NCBI GenBank assembly: GCA_013399875.1
Contig: VXAZ01010877.1
Coordinates: 186,001 to 250,000 of the forward strand
Origin: Gymnorhina tibicen
Lineage: Eukaryota > Chordata > Aves > Passeriformes > Artamidae
Length of the DNA stretch: 64,000 bases
Direction of reading: 5' to 3'
Below, one piece after another: positions 1-11,137 of this stretch. The notes under the pieces were generated by a model. It was not told where the DNA came from, searched no databases, and saw only the letters and a program-made list of their open reading frames with translations. How positions within the stretch are numbered: the first letter of the stretch is position 1; every line of letters starts with the position of its first letter. A program made the position numbers and the translations under genes.

Positions 1-825
1 TCTTAGAGAGGCCTGTAAAATATACATAGCCATTTCACAAGATGAGGAAAAACATACGATGGAATAAAAAGGCAAATCCTCCACAGAGCAGAGTACCAAC
101 AGAAGTCAACAATACAAGATAACAAAATTAAATAGTGCTTTTAGAAAATTGTATTCTGATTAACACCCTACACGGAGAACAAGGCTGAACACCTTTGTCT
201 CCTTAGAGAACCTGCTTTGCATGAAAATGGGCTCAGGTCTCCTTAAAACAAAGTGCTTTTAACCCACATCATGACTTCTGGTGAGGAATTCATGCCTGAA
301 AGGAGTCACTGCCGGAAAATTCACATCAAAGAATCTGGAGGGTGAAAAGCAGAATTCAGAGCCTCTGTGACCCATATGCACTTTATGGATGGCCCCATAA
401 CCCACCTGTGTAAAGAGCTACACCAGGGACCCCAAATCTGCTTCCTATAAAGCTTGCACCAAGCTTAACTAGCCTTGAACCAGAGAGAAGTTCCTTATAT
501 TTCCATCATTCTGTGTTATATGTGGCAGTAGTATGGCCATATGGAGATTACCCAAGTGAGGTAATTTATACATGGGTACAAGAAGGATGACAGTCCATGC
601 AGAGAAGACTGGACCTGTTCCAGAGGGAGACAGGCAGAAGCTCTTTCTTCTCCCCTGAACACTTCCAGCAGTACAAAGCAGTTGAGGTATGTCTCAGGGC
701 ATGATATGGAGAAGGAACCTGTCAGCTTTGGAATAATAGTGCCTGGGGTTTTTTCCTTACTTTTTCACTTACTGACCCAAGAAAACCTACTGTTTCTTCA
801 CAGGTGCAGGGGGGAGCCATGTTCA
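1..825. other. Non-coding flank, nothing recognised
   Basis: No open frame with recognisable content and no RNA gene. Sequence complexity is ordinary and no repeat family is identified. Confidence 0.6.
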
Positions 826-900
826 TCGGAAGGGGGTTGGACTAAATGATCTGTAAATGTCCCTTCCAACTCAAGCCATCCTATGATTCTGTAACTATGA
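826..900 (+). mobile_element. CR1 LINE 3' end
   Basis: GGTTGGACTAAATGATCTG, then CCCTTCCAACTC and CTATGATTCTGTAACTATGA, is the diagnostic 3' terminus of chicken-repeat-1 retroposons, with degenerate ATTCTATG tail units. CR1 copies are usually 5'-truncated to such short tails. The left boundary is uncertain. Confidence 0.9.
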
Positions 901-2399
901 CATTGCATGGGCTGTTCTGTCCTCAAAACAAATGGCTGTGCCTCTTTCACAAGACTGTGTTTCCTGTTCAGAAAAAAATATTTGAAAGCAAAGTATTATG
1001 ATGACTGTTGTATGGATTACACACATGTAGCTAAAGGATCTTTATCTTCTCCTTTACTTCGATTACCCACAGCTATAACAAACCTCTCAGCATTTGGCAG
1101 CAAAATCTGCCCAAGCTAAGAGAAAGCTGCAGCCTCCCAGATAGCTGCAGCAGGAGGATGGGTCTCCCACTATGCTGCATCATCAGGAAAATACAGATCT
1201 AGTTTTCCCCCACTTTTCCCCCTCTCATTTTTTCAGTCATATGTGGTAGCTAGGATCACCTCAGGCAAATGGTAGCACATGGCAAACCAAGGCAGAAAAT
1301 TGGGCAATGTCAGGAATCAGCTACAGGATGGGTGCAGCAAAGGGCTGTGACATTGCAAACCAGCTTGAAGAACAGGAAGAAACAGCTGCTCAAAACTATG
1401 TCCATGACCTTTCCATGGACAAACCCAGGGGGGAATAGATGTAGTCTATGTATGATAAGGGAACAGCCAAATGAAGTGCAAATGGGAAAGACAGACTGAA
1501 ACAGGGACTGGACAAAGACCAAGAGAAGAAATTACCAAAAAAAAAAAAGGAAGAGGTAATTTAGACCCCACATACAGAAGAGGAGAAAAGCAAAGATTTG
1601 TGCCAAGGCAGAATCCTAAAAAAGCCCACAGGAAAAGCAGATGGGAAATATGTGGAAACAATGCTAACACCTGCAAGAGGTATGTTATTCTTTCGATATG
1701 AAGAAAAGAGTTCCAACCACATATGACCACAGCACAAGCACTGAAAGAGACCTGTAAGAAAGACAGAAAGGATAAGCAGTCCCAACTGATTAATTTGCAT
1801 ACAAGAAAAGTAGTTCAAAATATTACAAAACCAAAACACGAGAGAGAGCCAGGATGAAAAGGACTGTCATCACAAAGGTGTTGCTAGATTTACTGGGTAA
1901 TGCTCCAGAAGTTCTAATCATCATAGTCCCTGAAAAAACAGATGACACCAATAAAATATATTGATATAATATACAAGAAACTGCTTCTTCAGACATTAAG
2001 GAAAAGAAAATTGATTGGAACTGTGAAGATAAGGAACTTGCAGAAGACTTCCAATGTCAAGCATGGGTGAAGAAAGCAAAATGCACATGCTGGAAGCCAA
2101 CCAAGGGAAGATCCGATGGGGTAGGTTGAAGGGGTTTGGACACACAGATCACTGGAATGCCTCCTGCCGCCACAGCCAACTGTTTGGATTACCCTCTCTC
2201 CCCATATGCAGACAGGTTGCCAGCCTCTTTGGTTCAGAACTGGCAGGGCCTGTTAGGCAGGCTGCAAACCTTCAGGAGAAGGAGGGAAAGCTTTCACTTA
2301 ATTTGAATAATCCGGCTTGTACTTCCAACATACAAATTAGGCAAGAAACTAAAATTGTTCTGAAGCAAAAGATGAAGGATAACAAGAATATAATGCCTG
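901..2399. other. Non-coding flank
   Basis: Several open frames of 60-95 codons on both strands overlap each other and resemble no protein I know. The first part of the 2054-2581 open frame is here and is probably transposon-derived. Confidence 0.5.
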
Positions 2400-2510
2400 A
2401 CGCAAATGTGTGGGGAAACAAGCAACAACTGGAAGGTGCTGTGCTAAATAAAGGAGATTACGATCTGGAAAGACTAACTGAAACTTGGTGGGATAATTCC
2501 CTTGTGTTGA
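2400..2510 (+). pseudogene. CR1-type ORF2 endonuclease fragment
   Basis: This lies inside a 175-codon open frame (2054-2581). The translated segment GNKQQLEG is followed 15 residues later by TETWWDNS, the layout of the N-terminal APE-type endonuclease of CR1 ORF2, in which the Glu of the TETW motif belongs to the active site. The sequence after this loses similarity, with no usable downstream endonuclease or reverse-transcriptase motifs, so it is a relic. The upstream part of the open frame is not recognised. Confidence 0.6.
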
Positions 2511-3439
2511 AAAGACAGGATGCAGTATGCATGGGAAAGGCACAATGGAGAAAATCAATAGGTGTAAAATATATTACATAATGCTTTCAAAGCACATATT
2601 TTATCATTTTGACAGTGAAAACAGTAAAATGGTAAAAATCTCAGGTAAGCATACAAGAAATTAAAGAAAAAAAACAAAAACAAAATGAACAAAAAACCCC
2701 TATAGCAATAATTTCATGTATATCCCTTAGGCCAGCACTCTGGAACAGAGCCAAGGAAGGCATGAACCTCTGACTGCATTTTAGTTGATGAAGTCTCTAG
2801 ATAGTGCATACAGATGCAAAACTGTCACATATATAGTGAATTCTAAAAACTAAAGATGAAGAGTTGGATCCAAGTTTCAGCTGTTGGGAAGTGGGGCACT
2901 GAAACTATGAAATCAGAGCGCTTGAATCCAATACAGGAAGAAAATAATGCAGAGAGAAAAAAAGGTGTAAGGGAATCAACTCCACTTTCAGAAACATTTT
3001 AGAGAACATAAAATATTGAAAATGGGATAAGAATAAGTGCTTAAAGCTTATCTTTATGAAAAAACATTGGGTACTTTCGGGGAAAATGCAAAAGGAATAA
3101 AACTCATCTGTGGGGGAGAGAAAAGGAGATAAGTCAAAGCAATGGTCAGAGTGTCTTCATAAGGGCTATTCAGAGTTCAAAGTACATATACAGGAAGGAG
3201 TGGCAGGAAAGGAATCCAAGGACTCTTTTGAATAAGCAAAAAAGGGAAAAGGAGAATAACAGGACTTATATAGTTACCAAAGGGGAAAAAAGAAGTACAA
3301 AGATAAAAAGAGACTCTACCAGTGAAAGAAAAAGGAAAGAAAATTAAATTTAACTGGGAAAATAAAAGAAGATACCAACCTGAACTATGTATCCTATTTA
3401 GCATTAAAAAAATTACAAGCAATTTAGAGGCAACCCCTC

Positions 3440-3485
3440 CAAAATCATCCTCAATTGTTTGGAACGAATCCAGAAAAGGACCACA
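3440..3485 (+). mobile_element. Possible CR1 3'-region remnant
   Basis: TTGGAACGAATCCAGAAAAG followed by GACCACA resembles the CR1 segment TTGGAGCGAGTCCAGAGGAG-GGCCACA found shortly before the end of CR1 elements. It has the same orientation as the endonuclease relic about 1 kb upstream, so the two may belong to one decayed copy. Confidence 0.35.
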
Positions 3486-3673
3486 TTGAGACACATGATG
3501 TACTTTTGAAGCACTCAAGAATCAAGAGTAATCAAAAGACCTATCTTTGGCATTGAATGTAGGAAATTTAGGGTGTGGTTCACAGGATCTATCTTGGGCA
3601 ATAAAGGCACCAATATCTTTGAGCCAGTCCCTCTAGGTTTTTCATGATAGACAAAGAAAAACAGGAAATTACC

Positions 3674-4025
3674 TGTCCTGATTTTGGCTGGCATATAGTT
3701 TTTGGAGGTTTTTTTCCACAGTAGCTGGTATGGGGCTGTGTTTTGGATTTGTGCTGTAAACAACGTTAATAATACTGATATGTTTTCATCATTGCTGAGC
3801 GGGGCTTACACAAGCCTTTTCAAGACCTGTTCTGCTACTAACACCACCCCACCAGCAAGTAGTCTGGGGGTGCACAAGGAACTGACAGGGGACACAGCCA
3901 AGACAGCTGACCCCAAATAATCACAGGGATATCCCATAGCACATGTTGTCATGCTCAGCATAAAAAGCTAGGGTAAGGAGAAAGAAAAGGAAGATGTTCA
4001 GAGTGATGGCTTTTGTCTTCCCAAG
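3674..4025 (+). mobile_element. Solo LTR 'A', 5' part (interrupted)
   Basis: This starts TGTCCTGATTTTGGCTGG, the degraded form of the start seen in LTR B, and follows the same sequence order as B: GGGGCTGTGTTTT, then GCTTACACA, GACAGCTGACCC and GTGATGGC. A CATAAAAAGC TATA-like motif lies near 3960. It breaks off at CCAAG, exactly where LTR B begins. No retroviral coding sequence is attached. The family resembles common bird ERV (probably ERVL-type) LTRs. Confidence 0.85.
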
Positions 4026-4614
4026 TGTGCTGGTTTTGGCTGGAGCAGAGTTAATTTTCTCCCCAGTGGCTTTATGGGGCTGTGTTTTGAATTTGTGCTG
4101 AACACAGGGTTGATAATGTAGAGATGTTTTTGTTATTGCTGAGCAGGGCTTACACAGAGCCAAGGCCTTTTCTACTTTTCATAATGCCATGCTGGCAAGA
4201 AAGTTGGGGTGCATGGGAGGTTGGGAGGAGACACAGCCAGGACAGCTGACCCAAAGTGACTAAACAGTTATTCCAGACCATATGGCATCATTGTCAGAAT
4301 AAAGTGAGTGGGATAAGAAGGAGGAAGTGGAGATGTTTGGAGTGATGGCATTTACATTCCCAAGTTACTGTAATGTGTGATGGGGCTCTGCTCTCCTGGA
4401 CATGACTGAACACATATCCATGGGAAACAGTGAATTAATTCCTTGTTTTGCTTTGCTTGCATGCATGGCTTTTGCTTTCCCTGTTAAACTGTCTTTATCT
4501 CAATCAACAAGTTTTCTACCTTTTACCCTTCCAGTTCTCTTGCTGACCCAATGGTGGGTGCATGACAGAGCAGCTGCCTGGGAATTGGTTTCTGGCTGGG
4601 GTTAAACCACAACA
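4026..4614 (+). mobile_element. Solo LTR 'B', 589 bp, inserted inside LTR A
   Basis: This begins TGTGCTGGTTTTGGCTGG and ends GGGGTTAAACCACAACA, giving TG...CA ends. It is flanked on both sides by CCAAG (4021-4025 and 4615-4619), a perfect 5-bp target-site duplication. The length matches the sum of the two parts of LTR A. It has no internal retroviral genes, so it is a solo LTR left by recombination. A 5-bp duplication fits ERVL-type integration. Confidence 0.92.
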
Positions 4615-4873
4615 CCAAGTCACTGTTACACGTGATGGAGTCCTGTTTTTCTGGAGATGGTTGAATGCCTGCCTGCCCATGGGAAGTGGTGAATGAATTC
4701 TTTGGTTTGCTTTGCTTGTGTGTGCAACTTTCACTTTTCCTATTCAACTGTCTTTATCTCAGCACATGAGGTTTCCCTTTTACCCTTCCAATTCCATCCC
4801 CCATCCCCCTGGAATGGTGTGTGAGTGAGCGGCTCTGTGTGGCTTAGATGCCAGCTGGGGTTAAACCATGACA
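4615..4873 (+). mobile_element. Solo LTR 'A', 3' part
   Basis: This resumes the LTR A sequence at the point where it was interrupted (GTTACACGTGATGGAG, matching the corresponding region of B near 4370) and ends GGGGTTAAACCATGACA. The first 5 bases are the target-site duplication of B. No clear target-site duplication flanks A as a whole (TTACC before, TAAAA after), which suggests age. Confidence 0.85.
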
Positions 4874-6242
4874 TAAAACTCTTCATAATAATGTTGGCTT
4901 CTGGAATAACATCAGACACATCCAGAGATACCTACTTTTCTCCTGGGGGTATAAAAAGCAGCTTAATTTAGTTTTAGACGTTTAACTTGTACATGCTTCA
5001 AGTCATATGAGACAAATCCCACCCTTGCTTTCTTAATATTAGGAAATCTAGGAGGATTAATTAATGCATGCATGTGGTATGCAAAGTTGATTCCAAAATA
5101 AAAGAAAATTCAGAAATTCAGATGGCAATTTTTTGGCTCTGGGTTTTGTGAATGGTAAAAATAGCATATCTTCTTTATGATAAGAGTATTTGTATTAGGT
5201 CTGAACAGTGCACCCTTTTGGTTTGGTATTCTAATGTGCTGAGTTCTACTCTAATCCTGCTCTCTCAGAGCTCCATGGTAAGCATTAAATATATGACTTC
5301 CTCACACTGAAAAATACAAATACACTCTGATAAATGCAAGTGTGAGATCTTGCCCTCTTTGATGTTGATGCCAAAATTCCCATGAACTTCACTATGACTA
5401 AGATTTCACCAGAAAAGTGCACAGAATGATGTAGGCCTGTTTAAGAGAGCAAAATTAAGAAAAAGGACAATATTAACAAAAATGAATTTTAGGCCCACCA
5501 TTAGGAAAACATGCAATACTGAGTTTTAATAACCTCTGAAATATAAGTGAAATAAATATCTTGTTATAAATGCTTAATGTTGACTGGTTAGGCCAACAGA
5601 AAAAAATAGAAACATTGGTAGAAAAAGTTGATATTGCCAAGGTGAGAAAATAAAAGACCTAGAAGGTATTGTCATTGTCTAATCTCTTCAATCAAAGGGG
5701 ATGACATCGGAGAACATAATCCTAATTGCTTTCAGAAGTTCTAGATTGTATGTGTTACAGCGATGTGAGCTATCAAAAGAATGCATTTTGAGAAGTATTT
5801 TGTAGTAGGAAGAAAATAAATGATTTAGCACCTTTAACGGCACAGTGCTGGGAACACAAGGGAGCCATCAATATGAATGAAAATGTGGTGCACTTTTACT
5901 GGAAGATATAACTGCTGCCAACATAGTGTCACCACAGTGGGCCCTGTCATCTCCAAAATGGAGCAAACCTATTGGCCACAAGCTGCAGGAAGGAATGTGC
6001 AGGAGACCTGTGTCTCAGGTTGACTGAGGCTGTATTGTATGCATGTGTGTGTGCCATGCTATTTTCTGATGCCACACCAAGCTGCTTTATCTTCCCAGCA
6101 ATCATTCTCTTCTAATGAAAAGGACAGCATAATCCATTTGCCAGCAGATCTGACAGAAAAACTTGTATCACCGAATTTTCGGAAACCCAGTCTAAAATTA
6201 CCAATTTTGTGGGATTCTGTTTTGAATTCCACCTGCTGATCT
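4874..6242. other. Non-coding flank, nothing recognised
   Basis: AT-rich, with no gene, repeat or motif cluster noticed. Confidence 0.6.
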
Positions 6243-6842
6243 TGTTGTGCCTTAAATCATTCCTCCCCTGCTGGGGGAGGACTTCTGAGTCCTTGCCTGG
6301 ATTTTTGTTAATTAACGGACATTCAGCCTTCTCTGCTCTCAGATAGTTTATTAAGTCTTATCAGAAAAGTTAGAAGTACAGCAGAGGGACGTGCACACTA
6401 AGGAAAATGCGCAGAATGCCGCCGAAATCAAGATAACACAGCGTTTTTAAAGCTAAACAATCCAATCAGTGTTTGAAACGACAGATATTTTCGCTTTTCT
6501 ACCAATATTCAACAAATGTTTTTAAAACGTCCACAGGAACTGCGGAATTTTCTATCCAATCACTTTAAGCAATTTTGCCGCATTAAATGGAGTAGCATGA
6601 AGAACAAGAAGGAGGTTATAAAACAAAAACAATCCTCCATTTTGGAGTTTTTTGCTTTTTATCTATTTGCTACTTTAACAAACCCAGCACCTTTATATTT
6701 TCACCCTGTGTAACCTTACATAATATTCTATCACCTAGTTCACACCGCAGTGCGTTCAAGTTCTTCCCAGAGAGTTGGCAGTTTTTTCCATGGACGAAGG
6801 TCAAAATCAGTGCTGTCCAGGGGGGTAAAACTCCTTAAAACA
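6243..6842 (-). mobile_element. Probable ERV solo LTR, minus strand
   Basis: Read on the minus strand, a block of about 600 bases starts TGTTTTAAGGAG and ends GGCACAACA. An AATAAA signal (6352-6347) lies about 105 bases before the 3' end, as in an R-U5 arrangement, and there are two inverted CCAAT motifs (near 6460 and 6555). CpG content is higher than in the flanks. I found no target-site duplication and no internal genes, so the ends are approximate and the family is not identified. Confidence 0.45.
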
Positions 6843-9800
6843 GGCAGAGAAATATTCCCCACACTCTGGACTCCCACCCAATTTTAATTTCATTCATTCT
6901 GCTCAATTTGAAATGAACTTATTAGAACACTGTATTACTCAGCACTATAACTGTTAAAAAAATCTGAGCTTTACAAAATCCTGTTTCTTAAGGAAAAGAC
7001 TATTTTTAAAGATATTTTGTAATATAGTCCATATAGTAGTCACCTTGCAACTCACCTGCATGATGAGCACTGTTCACTAGAAACCAGTAATCTAAAATTA
7101 ACCGTTTCACTATGGGCTCAGAAAAAGGATGAAAGTCCACCTCTATGTGCCTATGTTTATAAAATACTACTGTGGCAATCGTATATTTCATTAGTAATGT
7201 GAGCCCATGAAAAACATAGAGAAAAATGAAAATTAACTACCATTACAAGAAAATAGATATACTTTTATATCTGTGCTTTCCATTACAAATAGAACATTCA
7301 CTTCTTTCCGAATACACAGAAAATGCCCTTTTATTACTTTGCTCTTTATTTTTGTAGTGCAGCAACTCTAAAAGAATATTTAAGGAGGTAACTATCTCAG
7401 TGTTACTGCACTGTGGGTGAGAGGAAAGACCACTTAAAAGACTGCAAAGAAAAACGAGTGATAGTGTCTTCCCACTCATAAATATATACTGAATTTCCTT
7501 ACAGTCAGGCGAGACCGTAACCCCTACAGCTGTGACACCTACAACTGCCACCAAAGTCAACAAGAGGTAGAGAAAACATAAGAACAAGAATGTCGAAACT
7601 ACAATACATTTGCAAACAATTAATAATCAGCAGTATGAAATAACACCTAGGAAATGTCAAGCAAGAAGAAAATCAAAGAACATATTCTATGCTGTGCATT
7701 AAATGTGTCAGAGACCCCAAAGGAAAAAAAAGTTTGTAATCATAGTTGTAGTGTAAAGGAGTGTTAAGTTTGTCAAGAAAAGAGAGCTCCTTTACTTTAA
7801 CAGGCTTAATTTTTGTTCTTTGCGAATTTCACCACTGGGGCTCTTTTGTTGGGCTTTGTTGGTTTGGGCAATTTTGGTTGGGTTTGAGGGGCAAGAAAGG
7901 ATTAGGGGGGGCTTTTTTCTTCTTTCTTTTGTTTTGTGTTTTTTTAATTTTAAATGTGGATTTTTGGACCAGTGTAACTGTTCCTCTTCTTGGAGGTCTG
8001 CAGCACATGACTTCACTGGCAGTGACCCTGCAGAACAATGTACTCTGCAGTGAAGTTATTCTTGGAGAGGAGGCGACAGGATGTTCTCATGTAGGCAGTA
8101 TGCAATTTTACACTGTTATCAGGTGACAGCTGATCCAGCAGCCAGCACACTGCAACACAAGTCAATATTGTTTCTCATACAGAAAGGATAAACCTCCCTA
8201 CAGAACAGAGGTTAAATCCAGCAAATGTATCCAAAGGAATAATCAGTTTCTCCATTTGCAGGTGTAAAGAAGAGGTTTATGGCCACAGTTGCACTATTAT
8301 TCCCTCTAATATTATCCTAGATGATATTAATTGCTCCATTATGTGTCTCTGGTACACAACTAAGAGAAATACCTTTTGTCTTTTCTGTCTTATACATACA
8401 TGTTGCATACATACAGCAATCCAACATGTTTATATAAAACACCAGTTTATCATCAGTGCTCTCCCAATACAAGGCTACAAAGAAACTTAGAGATAGGAGT
8501 TGAATTACAGTGATTTACACTTGACCTAATAAAGAGCTCTGTGACGAAGCTATCACAGTACTTAAAGACATCTACCTCCAAATTAATCATCTTGGTTTCT
8601 TTTATAGCTACTGGAGAGCACTTGAATGATCTCTCTCATCTTAAACTGTAGCAGCCATCTGAAATACTCTAAAAGTGCCTGCTTCTGTCCATTAACTATA
8701 CTCCATTAACAATAACCATAAGTTTCTGAAGATAAATTCCACCTTTCCAGTGTAGCTACAGATAAGGTTAAGTGTCTGGGAGATTATTTATGCTATTGAA
8801 ATTGGAGAAAAAAGGGAAAAAGAAAAAGACAAGAAGATAGACAAATTCTTTGCAGTACACAGAATTCTAAACTTTCATTTAACCTGTTAGCCTTTCTCTG
8901 ATTCCTTCATCATCACTTATCTTAGGCTCGTTCTTGAAAAGGAGAACGTGCTGTAACAGTCCATCTGCCTTAGCACAGCAGTGATTTCCTTCTTATGTGT
9001 GCAAGCATTCAAATCTCATTTTTGGGCATACCACTGTGTGAACCTACTACTTGGGTAAATGCTTGTACAAGGGTTCTAATAGGTGCAGCGAGGGGGCAAT
9101 TTTCAGTAGGATTGGAATCATCCTTTGTCCATTCTACCCGTGATAAACCCATTATTTTTCCCACTGTGCACATCCAATGCATACTATGTGAGCTGTTCAG
9201 AGTCCCAGCACTAATTCACCTTTACGCTACGCCACTTCCTGACTACTGTGGGATGGGTCATATCACAGATGTTCTCTAATGGAAAATAATTCTTATCTGA
9301 TGCTGTAGTTGTCCTGAGGACTAGAACTGGCCTATGGGCCACAATATCCTTTAGGCTATTTGGATGGCTTTGTTCTAAATTACGCATGAAGTGGGTGCTA
9401 CCAATGAGTGCACAAAAATAATGCTAAATTAGGTATCATAACAAAATAATGTATTGTCCATATAGTCCGTTTTCATGACCATCTGGGCTAAATGAATGCA
9501 AAACATTTTATTTGAGGTTATACTTGAGCAGCTCCAGCAAACTGCAGAATGACTCCAAAATCCAGTTACCAGTACAGGAAGATTTGATTTCTGAGTTTGC
9601 ATGTATAAAGAGAATTTTTTTTTTGGTCTAATTTTGTGAGATGTAATACTATCTGACTTTGAAACCAGTGTATGATCATGTTTCCTCCCAAAAGCTGGAA
9701 CAAACCTTTGAGACAGACTGACATTTGATCCAGCAGAATGGTACCTGTGGCAGTTGTACGACTGATCAGGCTGCTAAATAAAATTATGGGGAGTAACAAT

Positions 9801-9847
9801 TTTGGGAGTTACGTTTGCAATTTGGTCAATGCAAAGAAATTACCATA
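6843..9847. other. Non-coding flank
   Basis: No gene was recognised. The 7,840-7,960 part is a T/G-rich low-complexity stretch whose open frames in several directions are compositional. Confidence 0.6.
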
Positions 9848-9938
9848 TGCAATGGGTTGACCCTGGCTGGATGCCAGGCACCCACCAAAACTGCTCTATC
9901 ATTCCCCTCCACAACTGGACAGGGCAGAGAAAATCCTA
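9848..9938 (+). mobile_element. Truncated bird ERV LTR fragment
   Basis: TGCAATGGGTTGACCCTGGC, followed by the segments GGATGCCAGG, CACCCACCAAA and ACTGGACAGGGCAGAGAAAA, matches the conserved first ~90 bases of an LTR family abundant in songbird and other neoavian genomes. The similarity stops after about 9938, so only the 5' end remains. Confidence 0.65.
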
Positions 9939-11010
9939 GATAGAAGGAACTTTTCCTGTCAGAAAATCTTTTGTGGGATTGTAACATTTCTGATCAAATT
10001 ATTGACAAGGAATTCTCTCAGCTTTAAACAAAAATTACTTGCATTAAAATAAGAGAAATAAACATCAGCTGCTTCTTCCCCAGAGAGAAAACAGTGTCCT
10101 AGTACATGGGAAAATAAGGTACAAATACCCACTCACCTCACTCAACTTGAACTGCTATCATGAACAATTATCATATCCCGACTCATTGTATCAGAAGCTG
10201 AACTACTGTCTGCTCTAAGACTGCACAATCGGGTTTATCAACAGAGAACTCTCACACAGTTTTTCCCTTTTGCTTTTGGCGTTCAGAACAGGGCCCTCAA
10301 TCACATTCCTTTAGAACTGTGGTTACTAAAGGAAAGTGTGTTTTTTAGTCCAGTATTTGGGTTAAATTCAGAGAAACTTTTATACCACCCCAGTTCAGAA
10401 TTCTCCCTCAGCCTGCCTCCTCCAAATTAAACAGAAATTCATACTGTGAGGTTTTGCTTTCAGTTATGCAATCTACCAGCCCCAAGCTAAGTTAAGAGTG
10501 CACTTTTCTTCATTTTACTATTCTTTGTTTAACTGCTTAACTTCAAAAAAGGTCTTCCATCCACGTTCTCTTCCTTTGGGTTCCTTGTCTTAGCTGACGT
10601 GCAGTTCTTCCCTTCAGTCCTTCTAGGTCCTAGCTAATCCCCTGAGCAGGCAGCAATGGGGAAGCTGCCAGAGCAACACCAGGGCTCATTCAACATGAGC
10701 TACCAGAGCAGCATTTTAAAGAATCTCAGCACTATATGCTTGCCTATTGAAAATATTTTGTTTGGTATAAATGACTACACATTCTTTTAAGTGCAAAATC
10801 TTATTTGTTTTTATTTATTCAGCAATAATCTTTGGGAAGGGGGAGGGGTAATGTGAATTGTGTAATAACTTTAATTATTTTAAATACAAATTTAATGAAT
10901 TTTGTGTGAATTGTGTAATAATAACTTTAAGTGTCTTGTCACACTGTGGAACAGGAAAAACATTTCTTATCCTGCTGTAGTTACTTATCAGAAGCTGTTA
11001 AGAAAACATG
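9939..11010. other. Non-coding flank, nothing recognised
   Basis: No continuation of the LTR fragment and no gene. A direct repeat of TGTGAATTGTGTAATAA occurs at about 10,852 and 10,905. Confidence 0.5.
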
Positions 11011-11137
11011 GAAAGAGAAAGAGAAAGAGAAAGAGAAAGAGAAAGAGAAAGAGAAAGAGAAAGAGAAAGAGAAAGAGAAAGAGAAAGAGAAAGAGAAAGA
11101 GAAAGAGAAAGAGAAAGAGAAAGAGAAAGAGAAAGAG
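11011..11137 (+). repeat. Hexanucleotide microsatellite (GAAAGA)n, about 21 units
   Basis: This is a 127-base uninterrupted all-purine tract of GAAAGA units. The apparent Lys-Arg and Lys-Glu repeat proteins in two frames are artefacts of the repeat. Its purity suggests a young and probably polymorphic locus. Confidence 0.97.

Noticed and set aside
7761..8126. Hydrophobic 121-codon open frame
   Set aside because: It arises from a T/G-rich low-complexity stretch and has overlapping frames on both strands.
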